Source: LiPW-15 sp964530925 (lineage in GTDB: Bacteria; Patescibacteriota; Minisyncoccia; UBA6257; 2-01-FULL-56-20). From it: DNA of 64,000 bases. The DNA is taken from assembly GCA_964530925.1 (NCBI GenBank), contig CAZHBZ010000003.1:1-64000 (forward strand), read 5' to 3'. The translations under genes were made by a program, and so were the position numbers. Under the pieces are notes generated by a model. That model was not told the DNA's origin, ran no database searches, and worked only from the letters and a program-made list of their open reading frames with translations. How positions within the stretch are numbered: the first letter of the stretch is position 1; each line of letters begins with the position of its first letter. This document shows positions 15,807 through 23,333 of the stretch, in pieces.

Positions 15807-16940
15807 TCACTGATTAGCAATCGATCTTGTCTTGTCGTATTTGTATCTGGAGGCGCGGGGAGTGTCCTCCGCGTGTTTCGTGTTGATGGGAAGTTGCCAG
15901 GTCTTTCCATAGCGGGGATGGACCCCAAAGAGGATTTGGACGGGATCGTTGAAAAGTCCCAGTCCGGCGGCATACTCATCGCCGCCCTTGAGCGATCCGT
16001 TCAAGATATCCTCGCCGGTGGGCGACTGGAGCATCGCGAACGTGTGAAAGTGGCTCATCACCGTGTAGTTGAAGAAAGTATCCTGCGAGGCCTTAATCTT
16101 CACCCACTTGGCGACTTCGCGGTTGATTCCATAGAAGGGAATTGATCCCCAGGACTTAATGAGGTCGCCATGCATGACCAGGAAGTTCCAGCCCTGAATG
16201 TTCACGAGAGCCCAGAAGGACTTCGGAATGTTGAACGAAACATTCGGCTGCTTCTTCAACAGCAGCGCCAAGTTCGTGTAGAAAACGTAGTCCCAGCTCA
16301 CAGACTGCTTGTGCTTGAAGTATTTCTTGGGGCCGATTCGGCCATGGTTGCCGACCACACAGGTGACCTTCACCTTGGGGAAAGCCTGCGCGAGTTCCAG
16401 AATGGCCTGTGCCGTGACAAAGGCTCCCAGAGTGGCCTGCTCAACGATGGTCAGGTCATTCGTTTCAGCCAGCTCTTCATGAATGATTCCCGAAACCATG
16501 TCGCCGGTCAGAAGCACATGAAGCTCCTCGAAGTTGTACATGGCCATATTCTGCCGCGTGAACTTGATGGCCTTGCCGACGAGGAATTGAAGACGCCGAA
16601 CGAAGATGTCAAAGTTGTATTCGTTCAGTCCGCCCATTTCTTCCTTATTGATGGTTTCTCCGATGTGCCAGCAAGATCCGACAAGGACCGCGGACTCCGT
16701 GGTTTTCCTATCCTTCGGATTCAGGATTATCGGTCCCGGCGCCTTAACCCTCGGCAGAGCCGCGATGGATTCGGCGTTCGCTTCGAGAATCAGCCTTTGG
16801 GTCTCTCTGCTTCGGATTGCGATCTTGTACTTGGACTTCAGGATTCTGATTTCGCCGCGAAGCGATTCCAGAGCCTGGTCGTATATCATCCGTTCGGTCA
16901 TGGTGAGAGGCTTTTCGTTCTCGCTCTTGCCCTTAGCCAT
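15807..16940 (-). CDS. calcineurin-like metallophosphoesterase
   Basis: A 377-aa protein with a metallophosphoesterase domain from about residue 85. The motifs are GSCWHIG (normally SDxH), LLTGDMVSG (GD), VVGNHGR (GNH), VMHGDLIKSWG (GH-like) and SHFHTF (H-x-H). The first metal-ligand Asp is replaced by Cys. A charged helical N-terminus precedes the domain. The layout resembles phage-type Mre11-like phosphoesterases, but the substrate is unknown. It has an AGGAGGTG Shine-Dalgarno and hairpin terminator, like the other cassette genes. Confidence 0.78.
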   Translation of the reverse strand: MAKGKSENEKPLTMTERMIYDQALESLRGEIRILKSKYKIAIRSRETQRLILEANAESIAALPRVKAPGPIILNPKDRKTTESAVLVGSCWHIGETINKEEMGGLNEYNFDIFVRRLQFLVGKAIKFTRQNMAMYNFEELHVLLTGDMVSGIIHEELAETNDLTIVEQATLGAFVTAQAILELAQAFPKVKVTCVVGNHGRIGPKKYFKHKQSVSWDYVFYTNLALLLKKQPNVSFNIPKSFWALVNIQGWNFLVMHGDLIKSWGSIPFYGINREVAKWVKIKASQDTFFNYTVMSHFHTFAMLQSPTGEDILNGSLKGGDEYAAGLGLFNDPVQILFGVHPRYGKTWQLPINTKHAEDTPRASRYKYDKTRSIANQ

Positions 16941-17137
16941 TTCTCCACCTCCTATTGTGAATTGTGCTGGTTTTATTCTCTACCACTATTTTTTTGGAAT
17001 CAAGGGTTCTAGCGCAAAATTCAAATTTATTGCGCAATGTGGAATTGGAAGAAGCTTTTTAGAAGCTCCGGTTTTGACCGGGACTTTTTTGAAAATCGTT
17101 GGCGGAAAGTTAAGATTTATCGTATAATCCTGCGGCA

Positions 17138-18337
17138 ATGAAAAAGATCAAGAAAAAAGTTTTTGTCGGTATGTCGGGTGGCGTAGATTCGTCTGTCGCC
17201 GCATATCTTCTAAAAAAACAAGATTACGACGTAGTCGGTGTTTTTATTCGCGGTTACAACATTGATAACTGCCAAGACAGAGACGCGGAAGACGCGCGCC
17301 GGGTGGCAGAACATTTGGGCATTCCGTTTTACGTTTGGGATTTTGAAAAAGAATATAAAAAGAAAGTGGTTGACTATATGATCGCCGGATACAAGAAGGG
17401 CCTAACGCCGAATCCGGATGTGATGTGTAATCGGGAGATAAAATTTGGGATATTTTTCGAGAGGGCTATGAAGCTCGGGGCCGATTTTGTGGCGACGGGG
17501 CATTATGTGCGTCGGTTCGCATTTCCGGAGACCGACGTCACTTCCTTTCCGGCGAATGAAGCGCGCCTGCATCTCGGGCGTTCGGCTCGCCGATGGCGAG
17601 ACCAAGCCCGAACGCCCTCCGATAGCTCTCCGGAAACGCGAACTCTCCGCCGGGGGCTGAAGGAGGCCAAAGACGGCAACAAGGACCAAAGCTATTTTTT
17701 ATGGACTTTAACCGCGAAGCAGATTGAGAAGTCTCTTTTTCCGATAGGGGATTATCTGAAGTTGGAGGTGAGACGTATTGCCAAAAAAGCCGGAATATCC
17801 ACAGCAGAAAAAAAAGATTCGCAAGGGATCTGCTTTTTGGGCATGGTAAGTATCAAAGATTTTCTGAAGGAATACCTTCCGGAGAAAAAAGGCGCGGTTT
17901 TGAATCTTAAGGGTGAAAAAATAGGCGAACATGTCGGGGCGCATTTTTATACCATAGGCCAGCGCGGCGGAGTAGGAAATTTAAAGCATGAAAAAGGGCA
18001 GAAAAACCACATTCCTCTTTATGTGGCCAAAAAAGATGTGAAGAAAAATATTTTGGTAGTCGCTGAAGGTTCCGAAAATCCCGCTTTATATGAAAATTCG
18101 GTTCATTTTACCGATGCGAATTTTAACTACTTACTACCTACTACTCACTACCCACTTTCTGCTTTTGCCCGCGTTCGCTATCGCCAACCACTTTTTCCCG
18201 CAATGCTCTACAAACTATCAACTACAACCTACAAACTCGTGTTCAATAAGCCTCAGAAGTTCGTGGCCCCCGGCCAGTCCGCCGTGATTTACTCGGCCAA
18301 GGGCGAAATGCTTGGCGGAGGGGTAATTAAGGCTTAA
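17138..18337 (+). CDS. mnmA: tRNA-uridine 2-sulfurtransferase MnmA
   Basis: A 399-aa enzyme that thiolates U34 of tRNA(Lys, Glu, Gln). The PP-loop GMSGGVDSS begins near residue 9. The catalytic Cys pair is in PDVMCNREIKF and QGICFLG, and GNKDQSYFLWTL is conserved. Two extra stretches stand out: a palindromic element of about 42 codons (17516-17642) inserted after ATGHYVRR, and a CTAC-rich repeat (18123-18155) translated as YLLPTTHYPLS. Both keep the frame. TATAAT (17123-17128) is 9 nt before the ATG. Confidence 0.95.
   Translation: MKKIKKKVFVGMSGGVDSSVAAYLLKKQDYDVVGVFIRGYNIDNCQDRDAEDARRVAEHLGIPFYVWDFEKEYKKKVVDYMIAGYKKGLTPNPDVMCNREIKFGIFFERAMKLGADFVATGHYVRRFAFPETDVTSFPANEARLHLGRSARRWRDQARTPSDSSPETRTLRRGLKEAKDGNKDQSYFLWTLTAKQIEKSLFPIGDYLKLEVRRIAKKAGISTAEKKDSQGICFLGMVSIKDFLKEYLPEKKGAVLNLKGEKIGEHVGAHFYTIGQRGGVGNLKHEKGQKNHIPLYVAKKDVKKNILVVAEGSENPALYENSVHFTDANFNYLLPTTHYPLSAFARVRYRQPLFPAMLYKLSTTTYKLVFNKPQKFVAPGQSAVIYSAKGEMLGGGVIKA
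17516..17642. repeat. palindromic element inserted in frame in mnmA
   Basis: The ends TTCGCATTTCCGGAGA (17516-17531) and TCTCCGGAAACGCGAA (17627-17642) are 16-bp inverted repeats with one mismatch. Inside is a second long hairpin, GGGCGTTCGG (17576-17585) against CCCGAACGCCC (17607-17617), enclosing CTCGCC-GAT-GGCGAG. This resembles in logic the Rickettsia palindromic elements found inside genes. Its Arg/Pro/Ser-rich translation is unlike MnmA. Confidence 0.7.
18123..18155 (+). repeat. dispersed CTAC-rich repeat inside mnmA
   Basis: TTAACTACTTACTACCTACT and CTCACTACCCAC match the intergenic repeat at 29031-29081. A weaker continuation occurs at 18210-18235. It is in frame near the start of the C-terminal domain. 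Confidence 0.6.
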
Positions 18338-18458
18338 TTTTGACATTTTCCTTCGTTTAACATAGAATTCTATCTACATTGCTTCGGCCGCGGAGAGTGT
18401 AAAAACTCTGAAAATCCGGCTATAAAGCAAGACAAGATTAATCAAAAACAAATAAATA

Positions 18459-19217
18459 ATGGCAGACGAACCAATTGTAGCGCCAGTAGAAACCATAGAC
18501 GACCCGGAAACCAACGCGATGGTAGAGGCCGGAGTTTTTGTCGGTCGCACCAAAACCAAGACTTATCCGAGAATGAGGCCTTATATTTTGACGACCCGAA
18601 ACAATGTGGAAATAATCCATATGGGCAAGATCCTCGAAAAGCTCGACGAAGTTATGGATTTTGTAAAAGCTAAGGCCGCGGCCAGGACCTCAATGCTTTT
18701 CGTTGGTACTCAGCCGGCCGCGCTTGAAGCTATAACTGATATCCAGGCATCTTTTGGGTTTCCGGCGGTTTCCGTTCGTTGGCTTGGTGGAACGCTCACC
18801 AACTATAAAGTTATTAGCAAGCGCCTTGAATACTATAAAAAGTTGAAAGCCGATAACGCCGCCGGCGCTTTTGAAAAGTACACTAAAAAGGAACAGCTTG
18901 GTATTAGGAAAGACTTGGAGAAAATGGACGAACTCATGAGTGGAATGGAAAATATGACCACCCGTCCGGACGTGCTTGTGGTAATCGACCCTAATTCCCA
19001 TAAAGCAGCTATCCGCGAAGCGAGAAAACTGAACATCCCGATAGTCGCCTATGTGAATACCGATACCAACCCGGACGATACAGATTATTTTGTTCCCGGC
19101 AACACCAAGTCCCGTTTGAGCATTAATTGGTTCCTCGCGAAAATTAAAGAAGCTATCGAAGCCGGACAGAAAGAGGCGGCCGCGCTCGCGGTCAAGAAGG
19201 ACGCCTCGGCTGTATAA
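18459..19217 (+). CDS. rpsB: 30S ribosomal protein uS2
   Basis: A 252-aa protein. The core shows FVGTQPAALEAI, VRWLGGTLTNYKVI, PDVLVVIDPNSHKAAIREARKLNIPIVAYVNTDTNPDDTDYFVPGN, all typical of S2. The N-terminus has GVFVGRTKTKTYPRMRPYI where most bacteria have GAHFGHxxxxWNPKMxxYI, so the usual His/Trp pair is missing. A C-terminal Ala/Lys tail is present. It lies upstream of tsf, the usual order, although 168 nt separate them. Confidence 0.95.
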   Translation: MADEPIVAPVETIDDPETNAMVEAGVFVGRTKTKTYPRMRPYILTTRNNVEIIHMGKILEKLDEVMDFVKAKAAARTSMLFVGTQPAALEAITDIQASFGFPAVSVRWLGGTLTNYKVISKRLEYYKKLKADNAAGAFEKYTKKEQLGIRKDLEKMDELMSGMENMTTRPDVLVVIDPNSHKAAIREARKLNIPIVAYVNTDTNPDDTDYFVPGNTKSRLSINWFLAKIKEAIEAGQKEAAALAVKKDASAV

Positions 19218-19385
19218 CTTTTTTTCACCCGCATTTTTTGTTAGAATATTTCTGTTCGCAAAATGATAGTAAAAAGACTTGTCCTGTTAGAAATAACGGG
19301 GGTTAACGCGGAAATATAAAGGAAAACCGAAGTTCTTAATAAATATAAAAGGTACAAAAATAATAAAACAAAATTTCTAATCGGG

Positions 19386-19826
19386 ATGAACGACGAAATA
19401 GTTAGGTTAAGAGAAAAGACCGGAGCCGGAGTAATGGATTGTAAAAGAGCTCTTACGGATGCTAAGGGCGATTTTGACGCGGCTGTTGCGCTTATCGGTG
19501 AAAGAGGTCTCGCCAAGGTTGAAAAGAGAGCAGACCGCGAAGCCGGAGCCGGAATGATATTTTCTTACGTTCACAATGACCGCATCGGTGTCTTGGTAGA
19601 TATGCGCGCGGAAACCGATTTTGTTGTTCACTCCGATCCGTTTAAAGAAACGATTCGGGAAATTGCCATGCAGGTAGCTGCTGCCGCGCCGGAAAATGTT
19701 GAAGCCCTTATGGATCAACCCTACATCAAGGATGAGAGCAAAGCCGTTAAAGATCTTATTAATGATGTCATCGCCAAAGTTGGCGAGAACGTTAAGGTGC
19801 GCGCTTTTTCCCGGATAGAGCTATAA
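19386..19826 (+). CDS. tsf: elongation factor Ts, short form
   Basis: A 146-aa protein, about half the E. coli length. The N-terminal UBA-like domain LREKTGAGVMDCKRALTDA and the EF-Tu contact motif ETDFVVHSDPF are present, with a single core subdomain. EF-Ts exchanges GDP on EF-Tu. The upstream 168 nt hold a 7-bp hairpin with a GAAA tetraloop (19283-19300) but no clear gene. The ATG has no Shine-Dalgarno site. Confidence 0.94.
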   Translation: MNDEIVRLREKTGAGVMDCKRALTDAKGDFDAAVALIGERGLAKVEKRADREAGAGMIFSYVHNDRIGVLVDMRAETDFVVHSDPFKETIREIAMQVAAAAPENVEALMDQPYIKDESKAVKDLINDVIAKVGENVKVRAFSRIEL

Positions 19827-19827
19827 T

Positions 19828-19918
19828 CTAGTAGATAGTAGTTAGAAGATAGTATGTAGAATATATTTTTTTGAATTAGTTTTTAAGTTATCTACTATTC
19901 ACCATTCACTATCTACTG
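19828..19918. repeat. pair of inverted TAGTAG-type repeats
   Basis: TAGTAGATAGTAGTTAGAAG (19830-19849) is facing CTACTATTCACCATTCACTA and TCTACTG (19892-19918). They belong to the same dispersed family as the copies at 28532, 29031 and 29949, and can pair as an imperfect hairpin. Confidence 0.6.
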
Positions 19919-19926
19919 CCCTTCCC

Positions 19927-20265
19927 ATGTTCACTTTCATCATCACCAATATATTTCTCCTTTCCCTTGCCACCGTACTTTTTATGGTGGCTCGTGCTTT
20001 GCCTCGCATAGAAACTTCTGAAGAAGAAATAAAACAGAGCCCTCTCGAGAAATGGGTAACTTCAGGCGTGCCGGAGAAGTTGGACATCTTTTTTAACGCT
20101 TTTTCCGCGAAGATACTTAGGAAGTCCAAGGTATTCATTCTGAAGATAGATAATATCGTTACCTTAAAGCTCCAAGGTTTTGCCAAGGACATGAATGGCA
20201 AAGCCAAGCCGGATTTTAAAGAAGTTATCGGAGAAAAAAAAGAAGATGAAGAAACCCCCGCCTAA
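19927..20265 (+). CDS. small single-pass membrane protein
   Basis: A 112-aa protein with an N-terminal membrane segment (FIITNIFLLSLATVLFMVA). An acidic/basic cytoplasmic or extracellular helical part follows, ending in a Lys/Glu-rich tail. I do not recognise the family. The stop codon TAA forms the loop of the downstream terminator. No Shine-Dalgarno is visible; the start follows a CTAC-rich repeat. Confidence 0.55.
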   Translation: MFTFIITNIFLLSLATVLFMVARALPRIETSEEEIKQSPLEKWVTSGVPEKLDIFFNAFSAKILRKSKVFILKIDNIVTLKLQGFAKDMNGKAKPDFKEVIGEKKEDEETPA

Positions 20266-20278
20266 GGCGGGGGTTTCT
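20252..20278 (+). terminator. terminator overlapping a stop codon
   Basis: AAACCCCCGCC (20252-20262) and GGCGGGGGTTT (20266-20276) form an 11-bp stem. The 3-nt loop is the TAA stop codon of the preceding gene. Confidence 0.88.
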
Positions 20279-20423
20279 GGTTAAAATTATAACTGCCGCG
20301 ATATATCGAACAAAGATTTATTTGGCAATTGCGCCGGAAGGGAAGAGGCCTTCGTTTGCGCGCCTTGCCAATTATGAGATTAATAAGGTAATATCCGTTT
20401 GGTTCTAAATAAGAGGAGGAATC

Positions 20424-20663
20424 ATGCCGGAATCGATTTTGGGCGCGATGATGCTCGAACGGGCGCTCGATCTCGCGAAAAATAAGTATCGTCCGCCGGA
20501 AATTCTTGAATTGGAAGCCCAGATCGAAAGAGATACTCGCGCTCTTGAAATCAGAGAATCGGCCGGCGGGAGGATTGAGGAGGCGGACATCTCAAGGGTC
20601 GTAGGGATGAAGCTCCTGCGGGATAAGCTTTACGCCGTTTGGCTTCTGCGAGAATGTTCCTAG
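20424..20663 (+). CDS. small orphan cassette protein
   Basis: A 79-aa, soluble and highly charged helical protein with no recognised domain. It has AGAGGAGG 6-8 nt before the ATG, a promoter TTGCCA (20365-20370)/TAATAT (20389-20394), and a long terminator. This makes it a self-contained monocistronic unit between tsf-linked genes and gmk. Confidence 0.55.
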   Translation: MPESILGAMMLERALDLAKNKYRPPEILELEAQIERDTRALEIRESAGGRIEEADISRVVGMKLLRDKLYAVWLLRECS

Positions 20664-20672
20664 CATGTCTTG

Positions 20673-20698
20673 AACCGCAACACGTGTTGCGGTTTTTT
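20673..20698 (+). terminator. terminator of the cassette gene
   Basis: The perfect 22-bp palindrome AACCGCAACAC/GTGTTGCGGTT is followed by TTTT. Confidence 0.88.
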
Positions 20699-20762
20699 GT
20701 TTGCGTGGTTCGATTTTCCCGGAGTAATATGGAATTAGCATCTTATTTTTTTAGGAGGGGCG

Positions 20763-21335
20763 ATGGGACGCTTCGTTGTGATAACCGGACCATCAGGTTC
20801 CGGAAAGACCACCGTTCTGAAAGAGCTTCTGCGAATAATCCCGAATTCCGGGAGGATAGTCACCACGACCACCAGGGGCCCGCGCGAAGGCGAGGCGGAT
20901 GGCGTAGATTATCACTTTGTAAGCCGGGAAAGATTTGCCGCGCTTGTCGAGAAGGGCGAATTTCTCGAACATGTCGAGATCTATGGGCATCGCTACGGTT
21001 CGACCATTAAAGCTCTGAATGAAGCGCGCGCGAAGCACGAAATCGTTTTTGCGGTTCTTGACCCGCGCGGGGCAAGCGCCCTCAAGAAACGCTTTAACGG
21101 CTTCACTTTTCTGTTTTTGGTGCCGGACTCCATAGGTGAATTAGGGCGGAGGCTCATGGAACGCGGCATGGATATGTCCGAAGCCGAACGCAAAGTCCGT
21201 CTTGACGATGCCATCGCCGAGTTGGCTCTGGCGAAAGGATTTAACTCCATCGTGGACAATCGGGAGGGGGAGTTTAGGGAAACCCTTCAAACCATCGCCG
21301 AACTTCTTGGCGCAAAAATCACTCCGGCCTTATAA
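20763..21335 (+). CDS. gmk: guanylate kinase
   Basis: A 190-aa enzyme that phosphorylates GMP to GDP. The P-loop GPSGSGKTT, the GMP-binding TTTTRGPREGEADGVDYHFV and EFLEHVEIYGHRYGS are clear. The usual LDID(W/V)QGA is LDPRGA here. Unlike most core genes of the window it has a good Shine-Dalgarno (AGGAGGGG) and a close terminator whose loop contains its stop codon, matching the cassette style. Confidence 0.93.
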   Translation: MGRFVVITGPSGSGKTTVLKELLRIIPNSGRIVTTTTRGPREGEADGVDYHFVSRERFAALVEKGEFLEHVEIYGHRYGSTIKALNEARAKHEIVFAVLDPRGASALKKRFNGFTFLFLVPDSIGELGRRLMERGMDMSEAERKVRLDDAIAELALAKGFNSIVDNREGEFRETLQTIAELLGAKITPAL

Positions 21336-21349
21336 AAGGCCGGTTTTTC
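21324..21349 (+). terminator. gmk terminator
   Basis: CCGGCCTT (21324-21331) and AAGGCCGG (21336-21343) pair, and TTTTT follows. The stop codon TAA (21333-21335) is in the loop. Confidence 0.85.
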
Positions 21350-21395
21350 TTTATTTGCGATATTGGTCGGTTTCTTATATTATTTCCTATGAAAT

Positions 21396-21482
21396 GCACA
21401 GGTGGTAGAGCGGTCAAATACAAGAGACTGTAAATCTCTCGCCCATGTGGCTACGCAGGTTCGAATCCTGCCCTGTGCACCA
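21396..21482 (+). tRNA. tRNA-Tyr (GTA anticodon)
   Basis: Acceptor arms GCACAGG (21396-21402) and CCTGTGC (21472-21478) pair perfectly, followed by A and an encoded CCA. The anticodon stem AGAGA/TCTCT holds CTGTAAA with GTA at 21430-21432. The T arm is GCAGG-TTCGAAT-CCTGC. A long variable arm is present, as expected for bacterial tRNA-Tyr (class II). Confidence 0.96.
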
Positions 21483-21488
21483 ATAAAA

Positions 21489-21510
21489 TATCCTCACGGG
21501 ATTTTTTTGT
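21489..21510 (+). terminator. tRNA-Tyr terminator
   Basis: A short ATCC/GGAT hairpin is followed by seven T, just after the CCA end. Confidence 0.65.
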
Positions 21511-21623
21511 ATACATTAAAAGGATTTGAGCGGGGGGTGGAGATAATGCCTAAGCGGTTTTTGAAGTTTGCTTTTTATCATCCTTCGATTTAAAACTTAG
21601 GTAGCGCGTGGAGGAGGTTTTGT

Positions 21624-22055
21624 ATGGGCCGGAAGCAGTCTTGGCTTGATGGGGAGATCCACGAAGAACTCGCGGCGTTAGACATGGACGCTCGTCTCCC
21701 GGAGGCGGAAGAGCTGCTTGAACCGCAGGGCATGTTCGAGAGGTTTCTTGGGATAGCGAACGGGGATGAGAAGCGCTATTTTGTTCTCTGGGCGCTATAC
21801 GCGACCGCTCAAGGTGATGCCGCGGAGAAGGGGGATGTTTCTCAGGCCATGTTCTGTGGCGTTCGGGCAGAGATGATCCAAAACATTTTTTATTTCCGTG
21901 TGGCAGAAAGGCTGGGGGTTTGGGATATCGGCGCCGTTGAGCTTGGAGTCCGCAAAGGATGGACGATTGTCGGCATGACCCCGGAGGACAAAAGAAAAAT
22001 CAATGCCGCTGGTGATTTCTTTTCCAGCGCGAAAGATGATGGGCAAGTGACGTGA
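21624..22055 (+). CDS. orphan cassette protein
   Basis: A 143-aa acidic soluble protein, predicted mostly helical, without a recognised domain. It is preceded by GGAGGAGG 8-10 nt before the ATG and followed by a strong terminator. It fits the self-contained cassette pattern. The upstream gap after tRNA-Tyr (21511-21623) shows no other gene. Confidence 0.55.
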   Translation: MGRKQSWLDGEIHEELAALDMDARLPEAEELLEPQGMFERFLGIANGDEKRYFVLWALYATAQGDAAEKGDVSQAMFCGVRAEMIQNIFYFRVAERLGVWDIGAVELGVRKGWTIVGMTPEDKRKINAAGDFFSSAKDDGQVT

Positions 22056-22064
22056 GGAGATTTG

Positions 22065-22088
22065 GCCCCGACCTAAGTCGGGGCTTTA
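22065..22088 (+). terminator. terminator of the orphan gene
   Basis: GCCCCGAC-CTAA-GTCGGGGC is followed by TTTATT. Confidence 0.85.
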
Positions 22089-22091
22089 TTA

Positions 22092-22119
22092 TTGACAAAT
22101 TTTAGTAATCAATTATAAT
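22092..22119 (+). promoter_or_regulatory. consensus sigma-70 promoter
   Basis: TTGACA (22092-22097) and TATAAT (22114-22119) are 16 bp apart. They give a leader of about 50 nt with a GGCCC-AAAA-GGGCC hairpin before the next gene. Confidence 0.8.
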
Positions 22120-22176
22120 TTGCGCAGTTGTTCGTAAATCGTGCAATAGGCCCAAAAGGGCCGGAAAGGACTTGAT

Positions 22177-22707
22177 ATGAAGCTCAAGTACATCGAAGAT
22201 CTGCTCGCCGAGGCCGAGGCCGTTTCTCCGGAGGAAATTCGGGAAGTGGCGAATACCCAGGCAGGAATCGTTCCTCCGACGGAAGATCTTGTCGGGGTTC
22301 TCCCCGAAGATCTCCGGAAGCTCGCGGTGGTCATGTTCCGTCGTGGGGAGGAGCTCCGGAAGTTCGTTCTTGCCGAGAGCTCGAAGCCGAGGACCGGGGA
22401 CATGGTCTTCGAAGTGAAGAGACTCCTCGATTTCGAAGAAAAGGTGGAGTTCTTGCAGTACAAGCTGACTGCCCTGGAGGCCATCTTCTGGGAAGCCGTT
22501 TCTGTTGAGTTTGGGGTCAGGGAAGTGGGCCTCGCCATCAACGGAAGGTGGCAGCTTTTCTTCGCGAATCCGAAGTGCAAAAGCTGCGGCAAGAGGCATC
22601 CCAAGGAGAAGACAGATGGCAAGCCCGAGGCCACCCATGGCCTCGACGGGCTCCTCAACATTCTCGGCGGTCCCGGCGTTTCCTTCGGCCGTGGCGGAAA
22701 CGCCTGA
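22177..22707 (+). CDS. orphan cassette protein with CxxC
   Basis: A 176-aa acidic protein. It is helical in the first 130 residues, followed by a CKSCGKRHPKE segment that could bind metal with only one Cys pair, and a Gly-rich end. No family is recognised. It has a consensus promoter, AAAGGA as Shine-Dalgarno and a terminator, so it is a complete transcription unit inserted before recO. Confidence 0.55.
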   Translation: MKLKYIEDLLAEAEAVSPEEIREVANTQAGIVPPTEDLVGVLPEDLRKLAVVMFRRGEELRKFVLAESSKPRTGDMVFEVKRLLDFEEKVEFLQYKLTALEAIFWEAVSVEFGVREVGLAINGRWQLFFANPKCKSCGKRHPKEKTDGKPEATHGLDGLLNILGGPGVSFGRGGNA

Positions 22708-22723
22708 GCTTTTTCGTTCCTCA

Positions 22724-22752
22724 AGCCTCGACATTCGTGTCGGGGCTTTTTC
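22724..22752 (+). terminator. terminator of the CxxC cassette gene
   Basis: AGCCTCGACA-TTCG-TGTCGGGGCT is followed by TTTTT. Confidence 0.85.
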
Positions 22753-22808
22753 ATATTCTAATCCCTCAAAAACTGGTAAAATTGAAAATATAGATTTTGA
22801 ATTGACCC

Positions 22809-23303
22809 ATGGCCAATGAATACGTAAGCGAAGCGATAGTTTTGGAAAAGGAACCTCAGGGCGAACTCGATGAACGAGTCGCGGTTTTTACGCGAAACCT
22901 CGGGAAGTTTTCGGCAAAAGTAAAAAGTTCCCGGAAAATAACTTCGAAACTTTCTCCGCATTTAGAACCGGGTAATTTTATCCGGGTGCGGATGATCGAG
23001 AAAGGAAGCCTTCAGGTAGTAGATGCTTTAAAACGCGGGAAACTTTCGGGCTCTCCCGATTTTTTCTATCTTCTGGGAAGAGTTTTGGCGGAGGGTGAAC
23101 CGGATGAACTTCTTTGGGCTACGCTTCTTGCAGGCGAAAAAGATTGGAGGAAAATTTTGGCAATTCTGGGTTGGGACCCGGAGCATGCTTCCTGCGAGCA
23201 TTGTGGCAGGGGAGATGTGTTCGCTTTTCATATCGGGAGCCAGAACTTTTTTTGCGGTCCCTGCGCTTTTCGGAGCCGAGGAGAAAAGATAGAATTGCTA
23301 TAA
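22809..23303 (+). CDS. recO: DNA repair protein RecO, short
   Basis: A 164-aa protein against about 240 in model bacteria. The N-terminal OB-fold (SEAIVLEKEPQGELDERVAVFTRNLGKFSAKVKSSRK) and a zinc site CEHC...FFCGPC are visible. The helical part between them is shortened. RecO helps load RecA onto SSB-coated DNA and anneals strands. No recR or recF is nearby. Identification rests on the N-terminus plus the Cys spacing. Confidence 0.8.
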   Translation: MANEYVSEAIVLEKEPQGELDERVAVFTRNLGKFSAKVKSSRKITSKLSPHLEPGNFIRVRMIEKGSLQVVDALKRGKLSGSPDFFYLLGRVLAEGEPDELLWATLLAGEKDWRKILAILGWDPEHASCEHCGRGDVFAFHIGSQNFFCGPCAFRSRGEKIELL

Positions 23304-23333
23304 ATTTTTTAGATGACTTGTTATAATTAAACA

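Noticed and set aside
19283..19300. Hairpin with GAAA tetraloop between rpsB and tsf as a riboswitch
   Set aside because: Only a single 7-bp stem is visible, and it is too little to call a regulatory RNA.
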